NCBI GenBank assembly: GCA_002238445.1
Contig: MPML01000005.1
Coordinates: 1 to 64,000, forward strand
Reading direction: 5' to 3'
DNA length: 64,000 nt
Source of the DNA: Caldilineaceae bacterium bin5
Lineage (GTDB): Bacteria; Chloroflexota; Anaerolineae; Caldilineales; Caldilineaceae
Positions 54,379 to 63,534 of this stretch are shown in pieces (position 1 is the first letter of the stretch; each line of letters starts with the position of its first letter). Made by a program: the position numbers and the translations under genes. The notes below the pieces were generated by a model. The model was given only the letters and a program-made list of their open reading frames with translations, made no database searches and was not told the DNA's origin.

Positions 54379-55785
54379 TTAAGCGACGCGAACGAAGAGC
54401 GTGTTGCCGCGGCGTTCGACGGGATAGGTTTCGAGGTGGTCGCAGGCCGGGGCGCGCAGGGCGCGGCCGGTGGCGACGTCGAAACGGCCGTTGTGGAGCG
54501 GGCACTCGATGACGCCGTCGATTACGAGACCGTCGGCGAGATAGGCGTATTCGTGGGTGCAGAGACCCTCGGTGGCATAGAATCTGTCGCCTTTGAGGCG
54601 GTAGACGGCAAGAGTGCGGCTGCCGTGGTCGAGTCGGATGACGTCTTCTTCGTCGAGGTCTTCGACGGGGCAGACTTCGATCCATTCGCCGGTGGCCTCG
54701 GGCGCGGCAACCTGTTCAGGTGCAGTGGACTCCGGGTCTGCTGGGATTGGACGGATGATCTTGTAGGAGGGGTCCTCGGTGGCCTGTTTGATGAGGGCGG
54801 GTATCATCTCTTTGTAGCACTGCCAGAGGCTCTTGTAGGGCGGGGGCATCTGGTCTTTGACAGCCTCGTGGAGTTTGGGCAGCGCGTGGAAGGGGGTCAT
54901 CGGCATGGAATGGTGCTCGATGTGGTACTGCATATTCATGTAGAGAAAGGCGAATACCGGGTTGATGAAGACGGTACGCGTGTTTTCGCGATGGTCGTAG
55001 GTATCTTCGCCGAGGCCGGCGTGTTGGGTGAGGCCGAGAAGCTGGTGCAGCCAGCCGCCGTAGAAGCGGGGCAGGAGCATGAACATCATGGGGAGGAAGC
55101 TGCCGATGGCGATAGACCAGATGGCAAAGGCCACGATGATTGCCATGTAGATGCGGCTGGACCAGTACATCTTGGGCAGTTCACGTTCCGGCATGAAGTC
55201 GAGGACGTCTGCATTGGGCCGGCCCAGAGCGTTGCGGAAGACACGCCAGACTTCGGGGGGACCACTGCGAATGTAGAAGAAGTCCATCGCGATCTTCAGC
55301 AGGTCGGCGGGACGTTGGACCTGGATTTCGGGGTCGCGACCGACGATATAGGTGTGGGTATGGTGGCGGGAGTGGCTCCAGCGCCACATATAGGCTTCGC
55401 GCATGGTCATGAAGGAGGTGACGTGGTAGAGGACTTCGTTGAGCCAGTGGGTGCGGAAGGGTGTGCCGTGGCCACATTCGTGCCAGCTGGCATCGGAAGA
55501 GGAGTAGATTGTTCCATAGATAAGGAAGGCGGGAATTGCCCACCAGGTTCCCCAGGAAACGACGGCGAGGTAGGCGCTGACTGCAAGCAGAGCAAACCAG
55601 AGGCTGTAGTGCCTGAGGGCGGGGCCGTCGCGGCGCTGCATGATCTCTCGCATCTGCTGGCGCGAGAGCTTGGGCTTCCACCAGGTTTCATCCATGTGTT
55701 CGACGATGCGGTCGTCGTCTAGCTCGACGGCGTCCTGGTGGCCGCCGGAGAGGCTATAGTCTCTGGGGATGGCTTGCACGCTCAT
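54379..55785 (-). CDS. Desaturase-like di-iron oxygenase fused to C-terminal Rieske ferredoxin (MocD-MocE-like), copy 2
   Basis: 468 residues, the same length as its downstream neighbour; about 38 of the first 50 residues are identical and the Rieske end is nearly so. All motifs are kept: H-E-C-G-H (note Cys where copy 1 has Ser), H-S-R-H-H, H-I-E-H-H, then C-T-H and C-P-L-H. The gap to the next gene is 56 bases, so the pair arose by tandem duplication and is probably co-transcribed. AGGAG precedes the ATG. First gene of the operon. The two copies may act on different methyl or hydrocarbon positions, or form a mixed complex. Confidence 0.9.
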   Translation of the reverse strand: MSVQAIPRDYSLSGGHQDAVELDDDRIVEHMDETWWKPKLSRQQMREIMQRRDGPALRHYSLWFALLAVSAYLAVVSWGTWWAIPAFLIYGTIYSSSDASWHECGHGTPFRTHWLNEVLYHVTSFMTMREAYMWRWSHSRHHTHTYIVGRDPEIQVQRPADLLKIAMDFFYIRSGPPEVWRVFRNALGRPNADVLDFMPERELPKMYWSSRIYMAIIVAFAIWSIAIGSFLPMMFMLLPRFYGGWLHQLLGLTQHAGLGEDTYDHRENTRTVFINPVFAFLYMNMQYHIEHHSMPMTPFHALPKLHEAVKDQMPPPYKSLWQCYKEMIPALIKQATEDPSYKIIRPIPADPESTAPEQVAAPEATGEWIEVCPVEDLDEEDVIRLDHGSRTLAVYRLKGDRFYATEGLCTHEYAYLADGLVIDGVIECPLHNGRFDVATGRALRAPACDHLETYPVERRGNTLFVRVA

Positions 55786-56016
55786 GGGAGGTCTCCTTTC
55801 TGGTGCACGATGGATGGGGGCGTTGACGTGCGACAGAGTGTGGGCTGTGCGCCGAAGCCGGGCGCTGCGGGCCGCGTCCTTGCTGGCGAATTCAGTTTGT
55901 TTCAGGCTTGCCTAGGCAAAAGAAGTTCGAATGCGGACTTACAGGGCAGGTCCGCCTCAAGCACGGCGCCTTGTGTGGGGGCGACGATCGGCGCAGGAGT
56001 TTGTTCCCGGATGCAA

Positions 56017-56022
56017 ATTATA
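56017..56022 (-). promoter_or_regulatory. Possible -10 of the moc-like operon
   Basis: A perfect TATAAT on the minus strand in an AT-rich island, 232 bases upstream of the first operon gene. No good -35 is placed at 16-18 bases, so this is tentative. Confidence 0.3.
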
Positions 56023-56562
56023 CATTAAGTGTAGGAATATCGCATGTTGGGGCAGGAAGGGGAAAAGGCCGGTCGCGCCGGGGCATTCGTGGCCAGCCAG
56101 GAACTGCAGGCAAGGCCGGAGCGGGGCATCGGCGGTGGCCGCGGGTAGCGCAGATGGGGTTGAAGGTTTTGGGGCATTTTTCTACTTCAAATGGACCAAA
56201 AATGGGAGGAGTTCAGCATGTCAACTGATGGTGCGGATCGAGCCGATCGGATCGATTCCGATTCCAAAGAAAAACGAGTTTTGCGACCGTTGTCAAGCAT
56301 TGAACTGGCTTTCTGCCCTGCATTTCAGGGGACATAGGGAAAGTTGATAGACTTAAGGATGGAAAAACATACTTTGATTCGCGGCCACAGACTTCGAATA
56401 CATTTGCCAGGGCTGGGAACTTCCTTTAGAAGGTGAACAACATGGAATACCGTGTTGAAACGCCAGCTGCAAAACATTGTGTGAACGCTGACAAGAGTTT
56501 GTCTTGCAGAAAACAGTTGCTAAACGGAACGTGCTTGTCAGAATCTGTAGGTCAGCGAAGGT

Positions 56563-57102
56563 TCAGGTTTCATTGGTGTTTTGGGAAAGCCGCTCAACAT
56601 TCAGCGGGAACGGGAAGCCCGCAGGAAGGTCAGGGTTGTTTCTCGCATGGTAACTACTAAGCCACATTGGTTGACCAGCCAGTCATCCTTGGAACCATTC
56701 AGGCTCCTGGTGACGCGACTGGTGTACAGCCGCCGCCATGCTCGCCAGCCGACACGTTACGATGAAGGCACATGATCGGTGAGGCATGGTTTTGTAGGGG
56801 GGCGTTGCGGGGGCGCAGCCCCTGCACAAGGGAGGGCGCTTGCGCCCGACCGCCCAAAATACAACATTGAGGGGATAAGGAACACCTTTGCTCGCCTCGA
56901 TCAGGGTTGCGAATCAGTTGCGGCTGAGTAGTTACCTCGCATGAGTATTGTGAGAGACATAACGAGTCGATCCGCGAAGTCACGCGAAGGGCCGCGGAGA
57001 ACACCAGAGGTGTATCGTATTTTCTTTGCAACTGCGGGGCCCTTTGCGGATAAGTGGTTTGCTGCCTCAGATCACTGTTGCGGCAGACGTCAACGGGCCC
57101 TA
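56563..57102. repeat. Dispersed element 'E', copy 3, interrupted by a MITE
   Basis: Left part 56563-56649 (GTTTTGGGAAAGCCGCTCA to TTTCTCGCATG) and right part 56944-57102 (GATCCGCGAAGTCACGCGAA to GGGCCCTA) match copies 1 and 2. Removing the insertion and its target duplication (294 bases) leaves 246 bases, the length of copy 2. Confidence 0.6.
56650..56935. mobile_element. MITE-like element, copy D, with inverted ends and 8-bp target duplication
   Basis: 286 bases. The ends are inverted: GTAACTACTAAGCCACA and, complemented from the right, GTAACTACTCAGCCGCA (15 of 17 identical). The flanks are direct repeats CTCGCATG at 56642-56649 and 56936-56943. The interior has the conserved two-hairpin core (GGGGCGCAGCCCC; GGGCGC-TT-GCGCCC). 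No open frame, so mobilised in trans if at all. Confidence 0.82.
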
Positions 57103-57120
57103 ATTGTTGGGGACAGTCTT

Positions 57121-58272
57121 ATGGGACGGCATATGAAATCCTTAGCCCGCGGGACGCTGGCTCTCATCCTGGCCGCTGTCGTGGTCATGTCGACTGGCGG
57201 CAGCGCCTCCGCCTCAGAGGTGCACATCGTCCAACCAGGTGAAACGCTGAGCCAGATCGCCCGGAAGTATGGAACAACGGTTGCAGACCTGCAGGAGTTG
57301 AACGGCCTGGCGGATGCCGACTATGTTCGGCACGGCCAGAGCCTTTTGATCGACGCCGGGGCAACAGTGGATTCCGCTCCCGAGAGCGCCGAGGAGTATC
57401 AGGTTTACACGGTCCAGCCAGGCGACACACTGTTCCGTCTGGCCGGAAAGCATGGCATCAGTCTGACCAAACTCATGTCCATCAATGGGTTGACCGAGGA
57501 GGAATGGCTCAAATTAGGTCAGGAATTGCTGGTGCCGCCTTCGCTCGCACCCGCACCTCAACCTGCTCATCTGATTTCTGCCCTGCAGCCCGCGCCTCCG
57601 ATAACCGGGATGCAACCCGGGCGGACTCGCCCCGATGTTCATACCATGCGGACAGGCGAGTCACTCACAGACATCGCGGCGTTGTACGGTGTCAACCCTG
57701 GGGCACTGGCCCGGTTGAACGGTTTGCAGAACAACAGCATTCCTGAGCCTGGCCGGGTCCTGCGAATTCCATCGGCAAACGCGCTCGAACTCCTGGAAGG
57801 CATGGGTCAGTGGCTTGACTGGGAACTCTACCCTACCTTCACTGAGCGCTGGATCGAGGTCAATCTTAGCGAACAGGTGGCAATCGCCTACGAGGGAGCC
57901 GTACCGGTCAGAGTCTTCGTCATTTCGTCCGGGGTAGGCAGCTCGCCTACCGTCACTGGGACATTCCGCATTTGGGTCAAGATCACCATGCAGGACATGC
58001 GCGGCGGCAGCCGCGCCGCCGGCGACTCCTACCATGTGACTGAGGTCAAGCATGTCCAGTACTTTTATGAAGATTACGCCTTTCATGGCACCTACTGGCA
58101 CAGCAATTACGGCACGCCCATGAGTCGCGGTTGCATTAATATGACCGAAGAGGATGCCGAGTGGCTCTTCGAGTGGGCGTCGCCCACGATGTACGACGAC
58201 GACGATGACGGCTGGATGTTCAGCACCGACGTCAACCAGGGCACTCTGGTATTGATTCATGAGGGACAGTAG
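57121..58272 (+). CDS. LysM-repeat L,D-transpeptidase (YkuD domain)
   Basis: 383 residues from the ATG at 57121, with GGGGA upstream; ATG at 57133 is also possible. Signal peptide, then three LysM peptidoglycan-binding modules (about 34-77, 93-137, 177-221: V-Q-P-G-E-T-L-S-Q-I-A, V-Q-P-G-D-T-L-F-R-L-A, M-R-T-G-E-S-L-T-D-I-A). The C-terminal YkuD domain has the catalytic pattern H322-G-T-Y-W-H327 and S-R-G-C338-I-N-M. It forms L,D-crosslinks in peptidoglycan or attaches proteins, outside the membrane. It starts 19 bases after element E, so its promoter may lie in the repeat. Confidence 0.92.
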   Translation: MGRHMKSLARGTLALILAAVVVMSTGGSASASEVHIVQPGETLSQIARKYGTTVADLQELNGLADADYVRHGQSLLIDAGATVDSAPESAEEYQVYTVQPGDTLFRLAGKHGISLTKLMSINGLTEEEWLKLGQELLVPPSLAPAPQPAHLISALQPAPPITGMQPGRTRPDVHTMRTGESLTDIAALYGVNPGALARLNGLQNNSIPEPGRVLRIPSANALELLEGMGQWLDWELYPTFTERWIEVNLSEQVAIAYEGAVPVRVFVISSGVGSSPTVTGTFRIWVKITMQDMRGGSRAAGDSYHVTEVKHVQYFYEDYAFHGTYWHSNYGTPMSRGCINMTEEDAEWLFEWASPTMYDDDDDGWMFSTDVNQGTLVLIHEGQ

Positions 58273-60657
58273 GCGTTTTCGCCTGTTCTTCAGGTAGGAC
58301 CGGACTCCTTCGCAGGACCCCCTCTTTTAGTTCGTTCAAGTTTAGAACCCCGTTCTTGCGCATTGCGTTTTGCGCATTGCGTATTGTGTATTGTGTAGAG
58401 GCAGGCAATACGGGCGCGATTGCGCTACGTAACCTGCGCGGGAAGTCCTGGTGTCCGACGGGTTTATCTATTTAGTAATGTGAATACCACCTGAGATTCC
58501 TGACGGAGGGAAAGCGGGCAATTTGGGGGTTTTGTCTGAACTGTGATTTTGGGGGATTTTCGTGATGGACTGTGATTTGCGCGTGGTCGGGGGTTGGTGG
58601 GGGGATTGCGGGTTTTTTGTCTGAACTGTGATTTTTGGGGGATTTTCGTGATGGACTGTGATTTGCGCGTGGACGGGGGTTGGCGGGGGGATTAAGGGCT
58701 TTTTGTCTGAACTGTGATTTTGGGGATTTTTGTGATGGACTGTGATTTGCGCGTGGTCGGGGGTTGGCCGGGGGGGATTAAGGGCTTTTTGTCTGAACTG
58801 TGATTTTGGGGATTTTTGTGATGGACTGTGATTTTCGCGAGGACGGGGGTTGGTGGGGGGATTGCGGGGTTTTGTCTGAACTGTGATTTGGGGGATTTTT
58901 GTGATGGGCTGTGATTTGCGCGTGGTCGGGAGTTGGTGGGGGGATTGCGGGGTTTTGTCTGAACTGTGATTTTGGGGATTTTTGTGATGGACTGTGATTT
59001 GCGCGCGTGCGGAGGGTGGGGGGGATTGCGGGGTTTTGTCTGAACTGTGATTTGGGGGATTTTTGTGATGGGCTGTGATTTGCGCTTGGTCGGAGGGTGG
59101 TGGGGAGATTGCGGGTTTTTGTCTGAACTGTGATTTGGGGGGATTTTTGTGATGAGCTGTGATTTGAGCTTGGTCGGGGGTTGGTGGGGGGATTAAGGGC
59201 TTTTTTGTCTGAACTGTGATTTTGGGGGATTTTTGTGATGGACTGTGATTTGCGCGTGGTCGGAGGGTGGTGGGGGGATTAAGGGCTTTTTGTCTGAACT
59301 GTGATTTTGGGGATTTTTGTGATGGACTGTGATTTGCGCGTGGACGGGGGTTGGTGGGGGGATTAAGGGCTTTTTGTCTGCACTGGGGTTTTGGGGATTG
59401 TTGTGGTGGATGGTGATTGGCGCGTGGACGGGGGTTGGTGGGGGGATTAAGGTCTTTTTGTCTGAATTGTGATTTTGGGGATTTTTGTGATGGGCTGTGA
59501 TTTTCGCGAGGACGGGGGTTGGCGGGGGGATTAAGGGCTTTTTGTCTGAACTGTGATTTTGGGGATTTTTGTGATGGGCCGTGATTTGCGCGAGGACGGG
59601 GGTTGGTGGGGGGATTGCGGGCTTTTTGTCTGAACTGTGATTTTGGGGATTGTCGTGATGGACTGTGATTTGCGCGTGGACGGGGGTTGGCGGGGGGATT
59701 GCGGGCTTTTTGTCTGAACTGTGATTTTGGGGATTTTGATGGGGGGCGCGGCGTGGCGGGTGGGAGGGGGGTGGTGGGGGGATTGCGGGTTTTTTGTCTG
59801 AACTGTGATTTTGGGGATTGTCGTGATGGACTGTGATTTGCGCGTGGACGGGGGTTGGCGAGGGGATTGCGGGCTTTTTGTCTGAACTGTGATTTTGGGG
59901 ATTTCTGTGATGGACTGTGATTTGCGCGTGGACGGGGGTTGGCGGGGGGATTGCGGGCTTTTTGTCTGAACTGTGATTTTGGGGGTTTTTTGGATGGAGT
60001 GTGAGTTGCGTGTGGGGGGGGGGTGGGGGGGGGGTTGGGGGCCGTTTGTCTGAACTGTGATTTTGGGGATTTTTGTGATGGACTGTGATTTGCGCGTGGA
60101 CGGGGGTTGGTGGGGGGATTGCGGGCTTTTTGTCTGAACTGTGATTTAGGGGGATTTTTGTGATGGGCTGTGATTTTCGCGAGGACGGGGGTTGGTGGGG
60201 GGATTAAGGGCTTTTTTGTCTGAACTGTGATTTTGGGGGATTTTTGTGATGGACTGTGATTTGCGCGTGGACGGGGGTTGGCGGGGGGATTAAGGGCTTT
60301 TTTGTCTGAACTGTGATTTTGGGGGATTTTTGTGATGGACTGTGATTTGCGCGTGGTCGGGGGTTGGCGGGGGGATTGCGGGCTTTTTGTCTGAACTGTG
60401 ATTTTGGGGATTTTTGTGATGGACTGTGATTTGCGCGTGGTCGGGGGTTGGCGGGGGGATTGCGGGGTGGTCTGGACGGGGATTCATGGGATTTTGGGGA
60501 AGGGACGTGAATGGGTGTGGGAAGGGTAAGGTGGGGACTTCATGCCAGAGGGGCGAGGGCAAAGACTAAGCCTGCTCCTACGGGAGCGTTAGGTAGCGAG
60601 GGCAAGCACAAGGCATGAGCTTGGTCTCTAGAACTAGATTACAAGCTGAGGTGCGTA
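58273..60657. other. Intergenic region dominated by tandem array 2
   Basis: 2385 bases. A short hairpin AGGCG-TTTT-CGCCT follows the transpeptidase stop at 58271-58284 and may act as a weak terminator. GCGCATTGCG/GTATTGTGTATTG simple repeats occur near 58355-58400. The rest is array 2. Confidence 0.6.
58520..60470. repeat. Tandem repeat array 2, about 23 units of ~84 bp
   Basis: Same unit as array 1: TTTTTGTCTGAACTGTGATT, GGGGATTTTTGTGATGGACT, GTGATTTGCGCG, then a linker such as GGACGGGGGTTGGTGGGGGG. Starts run from 58534 to 60389 at a mean of about 84 bases. Unit near 59371 is degenerate and the unit near 59714 is partly replaced. Linkers vary only slightly, so they are not spacers. Confidence 0.92.
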
Positions 60658-62145
60658 ATGGAGCAATTCACTAAGCCTGTTGAGGGTATTCAGATTGCCG
60701 GACGCGAGCCGATGTCCAGCGTTGATCGAGCTTGGCTTATGATGGACGATCCAACCAATCCGATGGTGATCAACGGCTTCTGGATCTTCAGCGAGTTGCT
60801 GCAATATGAGCGTGTGCTGGCTGTGCTGGAGGAGCGCCTTCTAGTGCATGAACGCTTTCGTCAGCGGGTGACAGCGAATCGAGGCGCTTTCGGAACCCGT
60901 TACTTCTGGCAGACCGACTCGGAGTTCGATCTGCGAGCGCACGTTGGGCGCATTGTCCTGCCTTCACCCGGAGATACGAAAACGCTCAACGATACGGTAG
61001 CTCGACTGCTCACCGCGCCCTTGGACATGAATCGGCCTCCGTGGACGATCACCCTCATTGAAGGCTATGGGGGCGGCAGCGTATTCTTTGGGCGTATTCA
61101 CCACTGTATCGGCGACGGCGCGGCTCTCGTAAGAGTTCTGCTCGGCCTGACTGATGCGTCTGCCGAGGGAGCGCGCGCCATACCGGACGCGGCTGCCGGG
61201 CCTCCTCCAGACGTGAATACTCTACCTCCTGCGAACCGTGTCGCGGCCCGTTCGGGGGACGCGAAATTGCCGGGAGGCCGCGAGAAGGCCGGGCAACGCG
61301 GGAATCTGCTGTCGCTGGCGGTAAGAGGCGGACAACTGGCCGGGAGGTTCATGGCTGTGTTGGCCAAGCTGGCGCTCATGCGGACCGACGACAAGACTGC
61401 TTTCAAAGGTGAGGTCGGGGTCGGCAAAGCGGTCGCCTGGTCCGAAGGCATTCCGCTAGATGATGTTAAGTTCGTGAAAGATACGATGGGGGCAACGGTT
61501 AACGATGTCCTGGTCGCGGCGATGGCTGGCGCTTTGCGCCGGTATGTCGAAACTCGCGGCGACGATCCGGAGGGCAAGGAGATTCGGGCCATGGTTCCGG
61601 TGGACATTCGTGCGCCCGAAGATACGAAACTGACGAACCGATTCGCTCTCGTCTATCTTCCCCTGCCCATTGGCATCGCGGATCCGATCGATCGCCTTTT
61701 TGCGACAAAGCGCAACATGGATGCGATCAAGCGGTCGCCTGAAGCGCTGGTGACCTATCAGGCTATCGCCAGCTTAGGCGTTGTGTCGGACAGAATCGCG
61801 AGGGGTGTGCGCGGCTATTATGCCGACAAGGTGAGTGTGGTCCTGACAAATGTGCCTGGCCCATCGCGGAAACTCTATTTTGCGGGCAAGCTTCTCGACA
61901 CGATCGTCTTCTGGGTACCGCAGTCCGGCTCCATCGGCGTGGGAATCAGCATATTCAGCTATGCCGGGCAGGTGAATATCGGACTCATCACGGACCGGGG
62001 ACTGGCGCCGGATCCGGACACTATTATTGCGGCATTCCAGGAGGAGTTTGACAGATTACTTGGTCTGGCGCGCCTGCGGGAAGGGCAGGGGAGCGGAAGT
62101 GCGGGACCCGCCTCGCAAGGTGGCTCCGCCTCCAATTCGGATTAG
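60658..62145 (+). CDS. Wax ester synthase/diacylglycerol acyltransferase (WS/DGAT) family
   Basis: 495 residues, typical family length. The catalytic H-H-x-x-x-D-G motif is H148-H-C-I-G-D153-G. Other family blocks are P-L-D-M-N-R-P-P-W, T-V-N-D-V-L-V-A-A-M-A-G-A-L-R, V-P-V-D-I-R and L-T-N-V-P-G-P-S. It makes storage wax esters or triacylglycerol from acyl-CoA at the membrane. GAGGTG precedes the ATG. Monocistronic; its stop overlaps the left end of an E element. Confidence 0.94.
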   Translation: MEQFTKPVEGIQIAGREPMSSVDRAWLMMDDPTNPMVINGFWIFSELLQYERVLAVLEERLLVHERFRQRVTANRGAFGTRYFWQTDSEFDLRAHVGRIVLPSPGDTKTLNDTVARLLTAPLDMNRPPWTITLIEGYGGGSVFFGRIHHCIGDGAALVRVLLGLTDASAEGARAIPDAAAGPPPDVNTLPPANRVAARSGDAKLPGGREKAGQRGNLLSLAVRGGQLAGRFMAVLAKLALMRTDDKTAFKGEVGVGKAVAWSEGIPLDDVKFVKDTMGATVNDVLVAAMAGALRRYVETRGDDPEGKEIRAMVPVDIRAPEDTKLTNRFALVYLPLPIGIADPIDRLFATKRNMDAIKRSPEALVTYQAIASLGVVSDRIARGVRGYYADKVSVVLTNVPGPSRKLYFAGKLLDTIVFWVPQSGSIGVGISIFSYAGQVNIGLITDRGLAPDPDTIIAAFQEEFDRLLGLARLREGQGSGSAGPASQGGSASNSD

Positions 62146-62388
62146 TGGTATTTATCGTTTTGGGAAGGCCGCTCAGTATTTGACAAGAAGGGAAAGGTTA
62201 CAGGCCTGTTTGTGAAGTTTCTCGCTTGAATATTCTGGTGACCAAGACCATTTGAACCGCGAAGGGACGCGAAGGGACGCGAAGAACACCAGAGGCATTG
62301 CGGATTTTCTGTGCTAGACTGCGTGGTCCTTTGAGGAAAAGCCCTTCGCACCCCCAAACCCTCTTCTGACAAACTTAGACGAGCCCTA
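62143..62388. repeat. Dispersed element 'E', copy 2
   Basis: 246 bases from the stop codon of the WS/DGAT gene to GAGCCCTA. It matches copy 1 (15374-15653) in CGTTTTGGGAAGGCCGCTCA, TTTCTCGCTTGAAT, GACCATTTGAACCGCGAAGG, GCGAAGAACACCAGAGGCA and GGATTTTCTG. Confidence 0.55.
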
Positions 62389-62467
62389 GTATTTCGAGGT
62401 CCTGCCGGACGGCGTGTTGGGTTTGCGACCTTGGGCGGACTAGTTGTGCCTTATCTTATGGGGAGTG

Positions 62468-63432
62468 TCAGCGCTCCTGGAGTGGTGTCCAGCCGCGGCC
62501 GGGGGCGTTAGGGCGGGTTGTTTCGTAGCGCTGGCGCAGTTGTCGGAATTGGTCGGCGGAATGGATCTCGCGGTTTGGGTCGCGGTGGTCGCGGATGACG
62601 AAGTCGGCTTCGGGGGGTAGCAGGCCATGGTGACGGGGTCGCGTTCGGGCGTGTAGGCGGCGGGGTCTTCGTCGACGTTGTTGGGTACGTTGGCGCTCTG
62701 GTAGCGCAGGTCGATGCTCCAGCGGACCTGGTTGGTGCGGTTTTCGAAGGAGGCGTGGGGGGTGAGGTTGGTGAGCAGGAGGGCGTCGCCGGCGTTCATG
62801 GGGACGGGTACGGGCTCGACCGGGGGCAGCTCTTCGTCCGGTACTTCGAGGAAGCCGGCATGGCCGCCTGTGAAGTGCTTGAGGATGCCATTACGGTGCA
62901 CGGTTGGGATGACGTGGAGGCAGCCGTTCTCGAGGGTGGCGTCGACGAGGGGGACCCAGCAGGTGACGATGAGATGGCGGTCGCAGTGGGCGAGGGTATA
63001 GCCGGCGTCCTGGTGCCAGGGGACTTCGCCGCGGTCCCAGCCGGGCAGTTTGGGGCGGATGCGGTAGACGGAGGAGCCGACGATGTCGGGGCCGATCAGG
63101 TTTTCGATGCAGGAGAGGAGAGCCGGGTGGCGAATCGTCTGCAGCATGGCAGAGCCGTTATAGCCGCCGCAGCCTTTGCCCATGACGCGGCTGGTGATGG
63201 CTTGGCCGGCTTCGCTATCTTCGAGGTAGATGCTGGACAGGCGCTGGCCGAAGGGTTTGTCGGCGTGGATGTTCGTCAGCTTGCCGATTGCTTGCAGTTC
63301 GCGGGCACCCTGATCGACTATCTCTGTGAGGGCGTCCTGTAGCGGCTTGAGGTCGGCTGCGATGAAGAGGCCGGGTTTGACCAGGTAGCCTTGGCGATGG
63401 AATAGGGCGAGTTCGTTCTGTGTCAGGCTCAT
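62468..63432 (-). CDS. Phytanoyl-CoA dioxygenase (PhyH) family oxygenase with a homopolymer frameshift near its 3' end
   Basis: The main frame from the ATG at 63432 carries P-W-H-Q-D-A-G and L-T-P-H-A-S-F, and V-R-W-S-I-D-L-R-Y, an intact Fe/2-oxoglutarate site. After M-A-C-Y-P-P the frame turns into a Ser/Thr/Pro-rich tail, while the neighbouring frame reads P-E-A-D-F-V-I-R-D-H-R-D-P-N-R-E-I and ends with G-W-T-P-L-Q-E-R and a stop at 62468. One missing C in the run at 62611-62616 explains this. The true product is therefore about 321 residues. Close to the proteins at 28710 and 63535. Enzyme core is unaffected by the shift. Confidence 0.82.
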
Positions 63433-63534
63433 GGCTTTGGGTCCGGGTGGTGGCGCGTCCTGGCGGCGCGTGGGGTTGGGTCGGTCAGTTTGGTGGAATT
63501 ATACCGCTCAAGGAGCGGAAGGTGAAAAGTCAAA

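Larger units (their letters stand above)
55786..57120. other. Long intergenic region holding nested repeats and a possible promoter
   Basis: 1335 bases without a supported gene. A palindrome TTGCCTAGGCAA lies at about 55908. A possible promoter is at 56017. Element E (56563-57102) is interrupted by MITE copy D (56650-56935). Short open frames here lack start signals. Confidence 0.6.

Noticed and set aside
58520-60470. CRISPR array
   Set aside because: Repeats are regularly spaced, but the sequences between them are near-identical G-rich linkers, not unique spacers. There are no cas genes.
58520-60470. CRP-type binding sites from the many TGTGA words
   Set aside because: The words are direct repeats without the inverted TCACA partner at the required spacing.
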